NCBI RefSeq assembly: GCF_031877795.1
Contig: NC_133938.1
Span: 13,982,920-14,046,919, forward strand
Length of the DNA: 64,000 nucleotides
Direction: 5' to 3'
Source of the DNA: Strix aluco
Lineage: Eukaryota; Chordata; Aves; Strigiformes; Strigidae
Position numbers and translations under genes: made by a program. Shown here piece by piece: positions 40,901-53,371 of the stretch. Numbering within the stretch: the stretch's first letter is position 1; each line of letters begins with the position of its first letter. The notes below the pieces were generated by a model. It searched no databases and was not told where the DNA came from. It worked only from the letters and a program-made list of their open reading frames with translations.

Positions 40901-43900
40901 AAAGTACATTTGGTTTTTTTTCTTTGAAGTGGAAAATTTATGAATGGATTTTCTTCCATTTTGCTTTCTCGAGCAGTCATTCCAGTGTGGGCTGCCTCAG
41001 CCTGAGTCTCAGTTGCTCAATTCCTTTGCCACTACACAATCATGCAAAACAAGTACAGGAATTGTACTTATATAGATACAGTTTTAAAGCATGGATCACT
41101 TCACTAATGTGCTGATCCTCAAACCTCCTCTCTTCCTTTATTGATACATAATCCCTGTTCATCTGTGTGTCAAATTTTTCTATTTCTGTACCCTTTACTG
41201 AGGACTCCGCTCTCTAATGCAGAAGGATGCTGCAGAAAAGAGTTTGGGATTCCCTAGAGCATCTCCTTTGCTATATGCCTGCCAGCTCTCCCGCTCCCCA
41301 ACTTTTTTGTGGATCTCTAATCATACAGCAGCTATACTCAGAATTGGAAGGAAGCAGTATGGCAAAGCTCTGTGTCTACCTACCAGCTGCGTACTATGAG
41401 AAAGTGATACTTAACGTAGGAGGAATGAATACCTACTGCTAATCCTTAGGTATATTAATTTTATAAATGTGGTAAACAAAACAAAGTAGGTTTAGCTCAG
41501 GGAGTCAAAATAGAGACTGAGTTTTAATTTTTATTCCCCGAACTATGTAGCATTTTTCTATAATAAAAATTTCACAATACTACTAAATTGTAAGTGTGTA
41601 GGAGTCCTTGTGCATACCTGCACTAACAGCAAGTTCAAAATCACCATCTTCACCACAGCAGCAAAAATTTGAACTGTTTATTTTTCAAATCTTTTTTTAC
41701 TTAGTATACTGTTTAGAACTGCTGTCATACACCAGTCTTGACACTTGGTGTCAGAATAGCAGCAGAAATTGAAAATGAGAGAAATGTAAAGATTTCCTTT
41801 TGCTTTTGGTGCCTCTGTGAAGAATGAGGGTTGTGAGTTAATCTCTAATGTGTTTGGATATAAGATTGATACTCCTGTTAAGTAAATGTGCGTGTTATAC
41901 CTTACGCTAAAGTCGTATTACATATGTATAGTAATTAGTAATTGCAATTAGTATTGCAATTAGTAATACAGGAATACCTTTTTAATATGGGTCTATAATT
42001 TGTATTCAGTGCTAAATGTGTTACATAGTCTGATTGTAAAGACCAGGATAAATCAGCATTTGATTGTTGACTTCAGTCATTATTTAGTAGTAATTACTTC
42101 AGTCAGATGATTAAGATACCTTTCAGTCTGCCTGTGGTGTAGAGAAGGAAACCTGCTAATTCCATGGCAATACCTTTTACCTGAAAATTAGGAGGCAATC
42201 AGAGATTTTTGGACAGATTTTTGAAAGATGCATATTATTTTTCACCCTACAGAAATTAATACAGTTTGCAGTACCCAATAGATTAGCATATCCCTCCTCT
42301 AGCCTTAGGTGCAGTTAGGCTTCAGGCACAAATTTATTCAAGATAGTGTTTAAGGTGTAGTATGCTGGAATAGCCCCAAAGGAGATGACAAATAAGATCC
42401 AGATCCTGCTGGACAAGTAGGTGCTGAATTCCTGTTAGTTTCAACGCAAGTTTGTGAGGGAATAAGAGACAAACCTCTGTGTGAAATTACTAACTTTTAT
42501 TTTTCGTCTTCTCAGCAGAACGTGAAAAAAGTATAATTTACTGGTTGGATATCTTTCTACCATGTGTACACAGGCTGCCTCAGCCACTCTAGATAAGGCT
42601 TGTAGCACAGAATTAAAGACTTGTCTGAATAAGATTGGTCCTTACCAGTCACAAGCTGTCCCTCTATGAATTGGTGAAAAATTAATAGAAACAAAGTAAA
42701 GGCAGCATAACACAAATGCTATATTTAAATTATGTGAATATTAAAAATAGTTTCTGTGATGGCCAGAGAGCTTTGGTCTGAAGTACTGCAGATAAAGGTT
42801 CTGTCATATCATGAGTTTTAAGGTGTTAATGATGGCAGAACCAGAAAAATATTTATGTTGTATCAGGAATGACTTTTTCAAACAAGTCTAGCAGAAATGA
42901 TGACAATCTTAAGGATGTTTTAAACTGTCCTTGAAGCAATAAAAGGATTAAGGAAAAGTGTTGATCCTAAGTATATATGTAAGATACTGTGCCATATCTA
43001 TTTGTTAAAGTAAAAGCAATTAAAATTTACTTTTCAAGACTTTGCCAGCAGAGTAATCTGGATTTTTGACTACTTATGTAAGAATGATGAATTGGAATCT
43101 ACCTGGGCAAAATTAATGTAGCATGTTAAAGTCTTGCCCTCAAGGAGAGTTTATTAGAAAGGTATGCTGTTAAGAGGAGGAATAATCTGGTAGAGAAAAT
43201 AGCACAGTTAAAAACAGTTCTGCAAAATTATTTCCTCTCTTCTAGCACTTTCCAGATTAATTATGTAAATCCCCAAAATTTTGGGTGAACCCAGATATTC
43301 TTAGTAGAGATTTATCAGGTGTGAAATTGTGACCTTGGTGAAACCAGTGGAAGAGCTCCTGCAGATCACTTACGGATGTTTCAGCTATGTGATTGTTAGT
43401 AATCAAGTTGTTAGCTCAGCCCAACGTGGCTCATCATGATCTGTTTAGCAGTAGTGCTTGCACCGTTGCAGCAGTGAAAGATAGAAGTGTTGCAGTGCTA
43501 AAACCTGCAACATGGTCTGCCTGTAAAGACCAGGATAAATGAGCATTTAGCTGATGACTTCAGCCATTATCTAATATTAAATAATAAATACTTCAACTTT
43601 TCTGTAGAATAGGGAAATAAAATTACACAGAGTGCATATACAAAGTTGAATGCAGTAGGCCTGCATAGAAGGATTGGTCATTGGAAGTTCTAGCTTCAGT
43701 GCAGTCAAGCAGATATCAAAGTCTGAAGACAAGAACCTGTCAGCAAAGCTATACTTATAATACAGTTAATTTATAATTAATTTTTATATATGTCTAGATA
43801 TTGATTAGAAAAAAAAAAGTGAGGGTAATGTAATAGTCAAAGCAGGATACATCATATTCTGATGAACCATATACTTAGTTTTGTTTGGTATTATTTTCTT

Positions 43901-46900
43901 TTTGTTGTTGTTGTTGTTTGTTCTGTCTTTAGAAAAGCTGGAACCAAGGTCCAAAGGCGTAACTCTGCCAGAGGCGAAAATCTCCAGAGGGAGAGAAACA
44001 CTTCGGCTGAGGACCAAAGGCCCTGCTACTGTGGAGGAAATGGTATGGTTGTCTTGGGGTCTTTCAATAGTTTAATCATTTAACATCTGATTTATTCTTC
44101 CACAAGGTTGATAAGGTAAAGTAGGAAGGAAAAATCTGGATGTTACAAAGCTTGTGGGACTTAAGAAGACTGCCTTCTGCAGGAAGAAATGCTTATAAAA
44201 AGTTAAAGACTAGCAGGGATAGTCTAGCAGACTAGGGCTGAGGAATCTGGAAACAGAGAGCCTATATTTAGATATTATGGATTACATGGATGAATTTAAG
44301 GTAGATTAGACCAAGGAGTGTTGAAAAGAGGAAAGTGGGGGAAAAAAAGCAGGGGAACAGGCGAAGAGTTGATTCTGTGTCTGACACTGCAAAGTGTACT
44401 GGGCTGGTGTAAGGGTTGTTGTTAGGAGAGGCTAATAACGTAAGTTGACATGAATATGTGTAAAAGCAGGATTAGGAAGAAGAAATATTATTTATTCTGG
44501 GTTCCTCTAAAGATGATGAGGATTTGATGAAAATCTGTATTGGCAGGAGATGTAAGGCCCCTGTTTAGTTTGAATGTGAGAGCTGTGCGGCTTGATGTTA
44601 GGAGGAAGGTTCAGGTTTGTGAGAAGAGGGAAAGAGAGTGGAATAATATGGTTTTTTTGTATGTTTTGTAAGTCCAGGTGTCTAGGATGGGAGGATAATC
44701 AGTGGCTAATTGCTGGTTATTTTGAAATCTACATGGATATATCATACTTTTGCTCTTTTTCTCCTTTTATTTCAACAAAGCCAACTGAAGTTGAAGAAAA
44801 AGCAATTAAAAAAGTGGATGAGCTTCTTGAAACATACATGGGGATAAGAGATATTGAATTAGGTGAGTTTTTAACAGGTACATTACTACAAGATAAATAA
44901 TCTCTCATTTTCTGTAGTCTACAATTTATTGAGTACTTTAGTCTCTGGATGTAAGCGAAGCAAAATTTGTCCAGCGTGCAGTCTCAAAAACTTGCCTGTA
45001 TTTCTGCAAATGTGTGTGTCTGATAAATGAAAGCATCTCTCACTACAAGTGTTATGATGTAATTAATTAATCCTCTATTCTTCCTGCACATTATCTATAT
45101 ACTATTGCATGAATTATTTAGTTGTTTGCCATTAACTGTCATCACTGTATTTTTTTCTGGCATATATTTTCTAGTGGAGCTTGTGTGTACCACATTTAAG
45201 GATTGTTAAGGCTAAGCATGTCTGTTTGCTTTTTTTCTCTTTTGCCCTTTGGCTTAGAAACATCAAAGTTGATCACTAAAGTTTCAATCTGAGATCATCA
45301 GTGAAAGGGCAAGTGTTTAGCAAGGGAACTGACGAGTAATTGCACAAATGTATCAAATTCTCTAAAGCCTGTGCTCTGAAGAACATGGAAAATTTTCCAG
45401 AATATTTACTAGCTATCGCAATCATCAGTTTGTAATGAAAGAAACTATCCAAGCCCAGTGTCATAAGTTCCTTACAACTGCACCAAACTTGTCCTTGCAG
45501 CTGTTGCTTCTCTGTTAGTCTGACAACAACTAAATAGGAGCTTCTGTTTGTATGGGAAGAAGCTGCAGTCTAGCTGAATAAGTGCCACTGTAGCCAGCTG
45601 TGGCTTGTGTAGTCCTCATACTGTCTTGTGGAACTGCTAATACTGAGACAAAGAGGAAGGTGTTTATCATTATGGTAATACCTGAAAAAGTCAGCCAAGG
45701 ATTAGTAAAGGATAAGCTAAAAGGAAAGCGAACTTGAAAAGAAAGCTTTTCAGAGAGAGAAGTGGAGGAGGCAAAGCAGAAGAGAAAATAGGTCTGGCAT
45801 GAAGCTAAGGGCAAAGCAGGAGGGTTGGACAGGCAGCAGTTAGCACAGAGGAATGAGAACAATAGGTGATTATCTGAATAGCTAAAAGTCCTTTGTTGGC
45901 TGCTCCTACCAGCAAGTATCTGATTGGCAGCTTCCACTAGTTTTCTCAGAGGAAAAATTGTGGGTAGGCTTCAAGGCATAGAAGAGAGAGCGGAGCTGCC
46001 CAAAACTTGTGAGTTCTGTTCTGTAGTTATCTAAACTTATCTAAACTTTCCAATTTCCAGAAAACTAAAAATTCTCGGAAATTCTGTTCCCAGCAGCTCT
46101 CAATATGTGATGCTCCTGCCATGTAATATGCTCATGGGAGCCCTTTGTGGTGCTGACCCTCTGTTTAGGTTAAGGAGGATCCCATGTCCTGTTGCTCTCC
46201 TGCAGGCTCCGCTGCTCAGTCTGTCTCTGGCTCGGGCTTCAAAGCTCCAAGTCTTGTGCCAGCCATCCCTCTGGGAGCTGTTTTTGTCCTGCAGCTGTTG
46301 CAGTCCCGGCTCAGGCCGGACTTCTGGAGGCTTCTGTCCTTGCAGGTTACCTCCAAGGTCCCGAGGCTCCTGGCTCTGCAGGAATAAGCTGCTATAGATC
46401 TTCTGGTTTTGGTGTCCATAGTCCAGAACTCTGAGATCCTAGACTAGAGCATTGTTTCTTGAGATGTTGAGGTGTGCTATGCTCTGCTCTGTGTCAGGGA
46501 AGTAAGTTCCTGTGGCAACTGGTGTTCCCTGGGTTTTTGACTCTCAGTACTGTAACGGGATGACTCTTGTACAGTAGACTGAGGAGTTCAGCTTTCAGCA
46601 TATGTGGCTGAGCTGATTGCCAAGCACCTGGTAGAGTTTTCCCATGAATTCCTTGATTATTTTTTTTTTCAAAAAGATCTAATGTCCTTCATCTTTCAGT
46701 ATGTAGTTTGGAAAGTTTCAAAGAGTGCCTTAAAAAAATACTCAAAGAAGGAAGAGGTCTTTATCCTCAGAGACACTCTTCTTCCCAACCAGGTTGTTTT
46801 GCCCTTCACCTCTTCCTTCTCTTCCTCCCCAAAAGGCAGTGAAACAAAGAGAAACTGTCAGGAATCAGAGACTACAGGGTTCATGTAGCTTTAGTTTGCA

Positions 46901-49900
46901 CCTTTGAAGCCATTTCCTAAAGCTGAAATCTTAGAGTCAAGGACCAATGGTGATGACAAAAAAAGTTTTATCATTTTTATACAATTAAACAGCTCTAGGA
47001 CTCTTTAGGAAAGGAGAGCTAATCACCTGTCACAAATCTGTTCAATTAACACATGTCAGTTTTTCATATACTGGCTGTGATCAGTCACCCATGAAAATGA
47101 AATATGAGGAAAGGATTCATTCAGAGAATGCCAGTCACCACTCAGCTAGAAATTTCACTCATTACTCAAGCCAGATTAGTTGAAAATGCAAGTCATCACA
47201 ATGCGACAGCCGACAAGTGATTAAGATCTCAATCATTGCTCACTCCCATGCAATTCTGTTTGTCAGAAGCTTTGGATGTCAGTTAATATTGCTCTTTCAT
47301 CTCCATTAAAATGACACTTCCATGGTGTGATTGAATTCTAAAACAGTGCCCCAGTTCTAAGCCAGAAGTTAGAAAGAAAGGAAAGAAAAAATAATGTAAA
47401 ATTACAGACAGAATTAAGGTGAGATAAAGCCCTTAATTTTTGCATAGTTAAGTATCTTGACAGTTTCAAGAATGGCTGACTAAATCTACACACAAATCGC
47501 TAAGTTGGAGCAAAATGCTTGGAAATCATTTAATGGAAATGTGTACACTTTTTTTTTTTTTTTGGCACCCTTTTTTATTTTCAGAGATCTAAATGCTGTT
47601 GAGATTTACATACCTGGCTTTTGAATGCACTTTTATCTTTTTACCTCTTTACTCTGTTTTACTGAAAACCAGACTTAATCTGCAGAAGGGACACTTGGCT
47701 CTGGAAACATATTACTCAGCTGTTTTATGGGCACATTAGAAACTGGGCCGAGGCTTGACTTCAGCCTTCTTTAAAACATAAATGCACCATTGAGAGATAA
47801 TTCAGGTTATTTTAAATCCTGTCAGTGCTTTCTGGTAAAGGAATGTGAACAGTTGATTAATAAGAGGGACTCAGGAAGCAGTGTTAGTAAACAATACTGG
47901 TGGCATTTATTTTTAAAATCAATGAGGCTTGAATTGTTATAGACTGTATTTGATCCCAAAGATTCTGGGTGGAGGAAGCCTGGATCTATGGGATCCAGTC
48001 CCAGAATGCTACTGATGGTAAAATGATGACCAAAAGGGCTTCCTGTCCAACTTTTTTCTTTCAGCATCTTTTGGCCAGCTCTTCATCCACTGATATTTTG
48101 TCCTATTTTGTTCTATTTTTATGCTTTTGGATGATTATTTCCTTTTTGTTGTTCCCTATAATACTGCCAGAGATTACATATTTTGGCATATTCTCTATCT
48201 CTGTTTAGAAGAATTTCAAATCTGCTTCTCCACTCTTGACTTTATTTTTCAAACTTACCCTCTAGTCAAAATGCCCTAACAGGTTTAAACTTTTTGTCAT
48301 CCAAGCTTCTTCTCTTGGGTCACTAATCCAACCCAGGAATATTGGATGGATGTTTTTATCTTGAAATGCTTTGGCTAAAGTGATACTCTCCCTGAATCTG
48401 TTGTTTTCTGCGCCTTTTGTCACCAGACTTCCTTTCCCAAAGGATTTTATTGTATATATGCTGGGGTATATTGTTTATGACTGTTTATTTACTCTGAGAG
48501 AATAATGGGAGGTTGTGAAGAAGGAAAAAGTAGCAAGTCTGGTTAAACAAGAAAACTTCCCCACTTCAAGAAGAATTAGTACTTGATAAAAAGAAACAAG
48601 AAGAAAGATTATTTCTAATGGCTCCTTGAGTGCTGGATCTGACAATGTTCAACATGAAACTAAAACCAAGTCATGTTAAACATTGGGAACTACAATGACA
48701 CGCTTCATTTTCTGTCATGTCATAAGGAATCTGAATGTGAATTTTAGCTCTTTTAAAGTATCAGGCCAGAATAATAATATTTGTTGCCTTTTGATGAAGG
48801 CAAAGCTTCTGATAGCATTACAGCTAAACAAATACTGAAATTTCTGTTCTTATGAAAGAGTTCTTTTTAGAAGTTACAGGATTGGATATAGGTAGCAAAA
48901 CCACTGTGTAAGGTGGGTAGTAGTGGCAGGCAGATTGTAGCTTTCATGGCTTGTGCTGCATGTGTCTATCAAAAGTGAAAATAAGGATTTTGTGAAACAT
49001 GTTTGAAGTTATTTTAAAGTGACTAGGTTTAAAAAGCCAACATACTTCTTTGTTCACATTCTGGGAAGCCTGATATTGAGCTTCTCAGTTAAATTTGAGA
49101 AGACTTCTAATTCCTTTCATCACATTTAAGTTTACTGAACTTTTCACATTTTATGTAAAAAATTTCTCAGGTATGAGCATTGCCTGAAGTGAGATTTTTT
49201 TAAAAATAATAAACTGTGAAAACAATTGGGGCTATCTGGCATGTGGAAAGATGTTCTGTTAGAATAAAATTCCTGTAATCACTTACTGTGCAGCTGTTAC
49301 AAGAGGCAGTGGGGAAAAGGGAGGGGAGCGGAGGCAATTTGGCACGGAGCTGTCACCCTCTGAGAACCAGTAAAGTTTTCTTCAAGTTGGCAAGTATCTC
49401 CTAAATGCCTTGGCAATCAGTAGTCTTTGATTTGCCTTGGGAATTACGCATTGCAAATATCACTGTGTAAACATGCATGTTCTGCACAGCTGTGCAGCCC
49501 AGGGGGATGCCATCCCATGGTGGTGTTAACTGCCTGGGGAAATAAGAGTATGTACACTGGGCGATAGAGAAGACTGGTCAGCTTTAGTGTGGCTGTATGT
49601 ATGAAAGGAGTGAAGCAGGGTTCAGGTTTTCACATTTGTACATATCGGTGGTACGATTTGTGTGAGAAAATCAGGAAGGATGGATGCCTTGCATCTTGCA
49701 TCAGGATTTGCTGTGCGGTAATACAACTCTGCTGACACTAGAGGTCAGCACGAAGCTATCGAAAACGTACACGCCGGCAGTGACAATCCTGCGATCTCTC
49801 CACAGAAGCTTATTTCATTACATCGGGTGAATCTCGTAAGGGGAGTGTGCTTTAATAAATGTAGTGCATTAAATGTACCCTGGAAGTGCTGATTACAGTT

Positions 49901-52900
49901 GCCCAGTACAGATGAAAACACTTTTATTTGAGGCTGCTGCTTTTGCACAGCTGTAACATTCTGACTCCTGCTTGGCTGGGATGAAAGTTGTCTTGATTAT
50001 CTAAGTTTACTGGATTTTATTTTCAAATTTGGTAAATCTATAATAAACTCTTTTTAGGGTTCTACTTCATAATTTGGGAAGCTCAATCTTTAAAGAAAAT
50101 TGTGTTTGAAGTAACGTTTTCTGTTGATGATGGAGTTTATTACTGTGTAATGCTGAGGTTTCAACTAGGGTGATTGGACTGTAATATAATGCTGTGTTGT
50201 TTTGTTTTATCGCTGCAGTCTGTGTCATATGGCTCTTTCATATATCTTGACTAATTTGTCTTAAAACTGGCTAAATTCCTTGCTCCCACTCTTTCTGCTG
50301 GAACACTTGTCTAGGTCCTTACTCTCTTGATGGCACCTTTTTTTTAACATCTTAAGTAACTAGACACGTTTGCTCTTGTGTCACTTTGCACAGTTCTTCT
50401 GCCTTCAACCCTCTCCCAGTGTCTGTATAGAGTAACTTCATATCCTGGTTCATACCCTTCACCTCATTACCTCCAGAGTTGCTCCTCTGTAAGTACCTTC
50501 TTCTGCCATGGTGTCAGGGGATATAGGATGGTGTTGATAGGACAAATACTTGTCTTCTGCTTGTCAAGAACAAGAGTTCCCACTTTAATGTCTGTTTCCC
50601 ATCCAGATTCCTCCAAGTCAGTGTCCCAGGAACTTCACAGGGGACACAGAAAGAATCAATGCAACAGGGACAGGGTTTCTTCTGGCAGGGAAACAGGTCT
50701 TGAGAGTCTTTGAGAACCACTAGCGGTGCCTGGGAAGCTGGGTTACACTTGAACTGTCTCAATCACAACAGTTTGTTTGTCAAGATCTATGTAAATTTTC
50801 CTTGGACTGTTTTGTGTCGTTTGGCACACTGTGATTCTGTTTGGAGCCTCACGTCTGAACATAGTTAAAACCCAAACATCAAATTTCTTCAGAATTACTG
50901 TTGCTGATGTCCATTGTGGAATATGGCTCGGGTTTGCTCACAGCTTGTTAGAAGTTGCATAACAGCAAACACTGTTTGCCAGAAGTTCATAACTGTCAAT
51001 AAACTTGAGCTGAGTTTCAGGTCAACAAAATAATATTAAATACATTTAATAAAACTTCAGAGCAGGGGAAGTTTATTTTCCTTTTTAGCAGAGACATTTT
51101 GCTATGTCGATACAACACCGTGCCTGCAGTACACAGCAGACTGTCACAGTCAAGATGGTCTTCAGTGGCTTAGAATTTCCTTCCCTTTCTCAGGTGCTGT
51201 AATATGTTTTCCACTTGGATATTCCTATGAGAAAAGGCTAGAAGGTATCAAACCCTTCAGTGTGACACTTGAGTTTGATATGCTCAAGAAGACAGTGGTG
51301 GTTACTTGATGTATAACAAAAGATAGAGGACATCTTGCAGTTTGAGGCAGGTGTCTAAAGTAATCACAGAATGAAGCAGACTTTGAGGGTTTCATCTGTT
51401 GTACAATACCATAATTTCTTGTCAATATGAACAGAGACTGTGAAGCAGAGATACAGCTCAGAAAACAGCAGTGCTGTTTGTGCTGAGTCTGTTTTACAGC
51501 ATCTTCTGCTTTCCTCAAACCATGATAGTCTGCCAGTAATTCTTCTGGCCTAGCTTAACCAGGAGATACTCCTGTGCTGACACACTTTGTCCTTCAGGGA
51601 GGTGCAGGTGCCATGACTGAGAGAGGTTTGAGCCCTCAGAGTTTTGTTTTGCTCTAATATCCCTAGGTTGGCAGCATCCATTGTTGTTTGTGATAGACAT
51701 GTAATTTGTCCCAGAATCTGAGAAACTGTGCAGTGGCTAAAGGTGAGGGATGAGCATAGCAGCTAAGGACTGAGTCCTAAGCAGCAACCCCAGAGTAGTG
51801 TAGCCATTTCCAAACTAAAGTCTAAAACTGAATAAATTCTGATACCAAGTGTTAAATAAGAGAAAATGCCGGACAGCATGGGTACACAAGATATCACAGT
51901 CGGCTTCTGTTGTATCAGACCTCTCTGCTTTAAATTCCTGGATACAAGATGTTCCTAGTCTTTGGTGGCTCCAGTTTATTGTGCGCAGCAACAAGGCCTT
52001 TCCCTTGCTTTTGCACAGTTTTGAACCACCTGGCTGAGGCTTCCAGGGATAACTGATCTTTTTCACTTTCTAGTTGCATAAGCACAAACCTTCTCAGCCT
52101 TGAGGGTGCTAGAAATTAAAGATTTGCTTTTCAGAGCTGAATGTAATAATAACTGAAGCAAACTCATGCACTGAAATTAGTTACTCTTTAGTTTGGATGG
52201 TATGGAAAAAAAATGTAGATCCAAGCAGAAGAATAATATGGCTAACAATAAATGCCTCGGTCTCTTTACTACCTTGAGGTGGTTTTTGGGTTAAAAAATA
52301 AAGCTAAAGTTAATTAAAATTAAATAAAATTAAGATGGAAAATTAAGCAAATCTGATTGAGGTCATGTGGTAGTTTCTCGAGAGCACAACTTCTTTCAGG
52401 CAGTTGCAAGTATACTGTGTCCAATACCTAACAAAATAGATTTTAATTTTCTCTGTATTTCACACAACACGTTATTTGAGCCTACTATTTGAATTCTTGT
52501 TTCCTGAAGTAGGGTATTCAAGTGTTTTCTCTAGGCGCATTTGTCATTACTCCTTTCTAAATGCAGGTCATGCTCAACGTTTAAACTCATAAGACATGGG
52601 TTGTTGCTAGCAAACCCATACTAGCTTGGTTGTGTATATCTATTATGCTGACTGTATGCTGTTTTCCATATTCAAACCCTTGTTGGCTTTCTGTGAAAAA
52701 CTTGACCAGTTTAAACTCTGATTTGTTGAGATCTTTTCTTCATTGTTTAGAGGAGAAAAACACCCAGGTTTGCCTTTTGATCTTCTGATTTAGATCAGCA
52801 AGCTCATATCAAACTCACTGAAGTTGATGATGAACTGGCGTGGGTTTTGTTATTGCAGAATAGTGCTTAACCTTGTTTTTAGATCCATGCTTCATGTGCC

Positions 52901-53371
52901 TTCAGTAATGAATACAGTCTATAATTTAATAAGATTAGAATGAAGGTTTGTTGAATTAAAAATTAAACCTCTGCCAAACAAACAGAAGAATATGTAATGA
53001 GCACTTCAAGGAAGTGCTCCTGTTTAACAGAGCAGAATGTGGCTGGTGTGGGGAGATTTAAGTATGTAATTCCTATTGAGTCCTAAATTCAGTAGGTAAG
53101 CTTTAAATCTCCCTAAGATGACCTTACTGGTTTTGAAAATAGACATTAAAAAACTATCTTAGCCATATACATAGCTGTCACTTTCATGATAATGGCATTA
53201 TCTTTTTACTTTTTAGCTGCAACAATGGTGGAAGCTGGAAGAGACAAGAAAAACCCAGATGAATTTGCAGTGGCATTGGATGAAACTCTTGGAGACTTTG
53301 CATTTCCAGATGAGTTTGTCTTTGATGTGTGGGGTGCAATAGGTGATGCTAAGCAAGGACGACTGGAATGA
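28723..53371 (+). CDS. GIPC2: GIPC2, GIPC PDZ-domain family adaptor (six coding exons)
   Basis: Exons 28723-28980, 36837-37022, 40582-40762, 43933-44042, 44781-44862 and 53217-53371 join in frame to 323 codons plus stop; human GIPC2 has 315. GIPC proteins are cytoplasmic adaptors whose PDZ domain binds receptor C-termini and whose GH2 domain engages myosin VI during endocytic trafficking. Visible here are a basic N-terminus ([11 protein letters not shown]), a Pro/Ala-rich linker, the GH1 region ([15 protein letters not shown]), and a PDZ domain from about residue 121 to 203 with carboxylate-loop LGLT at 133-136 and [11 protein letters not shown]. The GH2 region spans about 225-323 and ends in [15 protein letters not shown]. 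The ATG at 28723 is the first in-frame ATG after the upstream stop and has A at -3. GIPC1 and GIPC3 are paralogues; the DNAJB4 neighbour and sequence favour GIPC2. Confidence 0.95.
28791..28849 (+). repeat. In-exon (GCCCCG)-type repeat coding for Pro-Ala
   Basis: Six-base GCCCCG units and variants code for alternating Ala-Pro in GIPC2 exon 1. The human protein lacks a comparable Pro-Ala run at this position, which accounts for much of the 8-residue length difference. Such hexamers often vary in copy number. Confidence 0.75.
33494..33591. repeat. Diverged 49-bp tandem duplication
   Basis: 'ctttatataacac' at 33494 recurs at 33543. Each is followed by a 'gtaaccct' block, a T-rich segment and 'gctaat(a/g)(c/t)agt'. 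Two adjacent copies with a 49-bp period and several substitutions. Confidence 0.8.
36033..36063. other. Perfect 12-bp inverted repeat (hairpin)
   Basis: GAGACTAACCCT at 36033-36044 is followed by a 7-base GTACAGT loop, then the exact reverse complement AGGGTTAGTCTC at 36052-36063. It lies in GIPC2 intron 1. No T-run or precursor-like extension was seen to support a specific RNA class. Confidence 0.85.
36837..37022 (+). CDS. GIPC2: GIPC2 coding exon 2 (GH1 end and PDZ start)
   Basis: Encodes residues 87-148, from [17 protein letters not shown] through [12 protein letters not shown] to the PDZ carboxylate-binding segment [10 protein letters not shown] and ending FIK. The acceptor is GCACAG and the donor AAG|GTAAAT at 37023. 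Phase 0 at both ends. Confidence 0.96.
37023..40581 (+). other. GIPC2 intron 2 (3.6 kb)
   Basis: A phase 0 intron with GTAAAT donor and 'ttaaacaatag' acceptor preceded by a T-run. AT-rich unique sequence; nothing else was recognised. Confidence 0.92.
40582..40762 (+). CDS. GIPC2: GIPC2 coding exon 3 (PDZ core)
   Basis: Encodes residues 149-208 plus the first base of Glu209. [20 protein letters not shown] and [20 protein letters not shown] cover the PDZ beta-strands and the ligand-groove helix. The exon ends LIEPMKAF with donor G|GTGAGT at 40763, phase 1. Confidence 0.96.
40841..40874. repeat. Exact 17-bp tandem duplication
   Basis: 'attgcagccaggtgtcc' occurs twice head-to-tail at 40841-40857 and 40858-40874, with no mismatches. 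It lies 78 bp inside GIPC2 intron 3. The lack of divergence suggests a recent event. Confidence 0.95.
42005..42108 (+). repeat. Dispersed repeat, copy A
   Basis: Related to 43490-43600. Shared landmarks are 'cagtgctaaa', 'acat(a/g)gtctg', 'tgtaaagaccaggataaat', 'agcattt', 'gacttcag(t/c)cattat' and 'acttca'. The family was not recognised. Confidence 0.7.
43490..43600 (+). repeat. Dispersed repeat, copy B
   Basis: Second copy of the sequence at 42005-42108, in the same orientation. The best-conserved core is 'tgtaaagaccaggataaat'. A small AT-rich insertion distinguishes its 3' part. Confidence 0.7.
43933..44042 (+). CDS. GIPC2: GIPC2 coding exon 4 (linker to GH2)
   Basis: Encodes residues 209-245: [18 protein letters not shown], then the conserved [16 protein letters not shown]. 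The acceptor is TCTTTAG and the donor ATG|GTATGG at 44043. Phase 1 in, phase 0 out. Confidence 0.95.
44043..44780 (+). other. GIPC2 intron 4 (0.7 kb)
   Basis: A short phase 0 intron with GTATGG donor and 'ttcaacaaag' acceptor. Nothing else was recognised. Confidence 0.93.
44781..44862 (+). CDS. GIPC2: GIPC2 coding exon 5 (GH2)
   Basis: Encodes residues 246-272 plus the first base of Ala273: [20 protein letters not shown] then GIRDIEL. This is the helical start of the GH2 domain. The donor is G|GTGAGT at 44863, phase 1. Confidence 0.95.
44863..53216 (+). other. GIPC2 intron 5 (8.4 kb)
   Basis: A phase 1 intron with GTGAGT donor and 'ttactttttag' acceptor, the longest intron of the gene. No exon was recognised. 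It contains a 15-T run at 47549-47563, a GC-richer patch at about 46110-46420 and a CpG-bearing patch at about 49480-49960; the patches are discussed as findings. Confidence 0.92.
53217..53371 (+). CDS. GIPC2: GIPC2 coding exon 6 (GH2 C-terminus)
   Basis: Encodes residues 273-323 and the TGA stop at 53369-53371. It contains [20 protein letters not shown], then [20 protein letters not shown], the most conserved block of the GIPC family. The C-terminus is [10 protein letters not shown]. The exon is intact. Confidence 0.97.

Larger units (their letters stand above)
40763..43932 (+). other. GIPC2 intron 3 (3.2 kb)
   Basis: A phase 1 intron with GTGAGT donor and 'ctgtctttag' acceptor. It contains an exact 17-bp tandem repeat near its 5' end and two related copies of a roughly 105-bp sequence about 1.5 kb apart. 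No coding exon was recognised. Confidence 0.92.
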
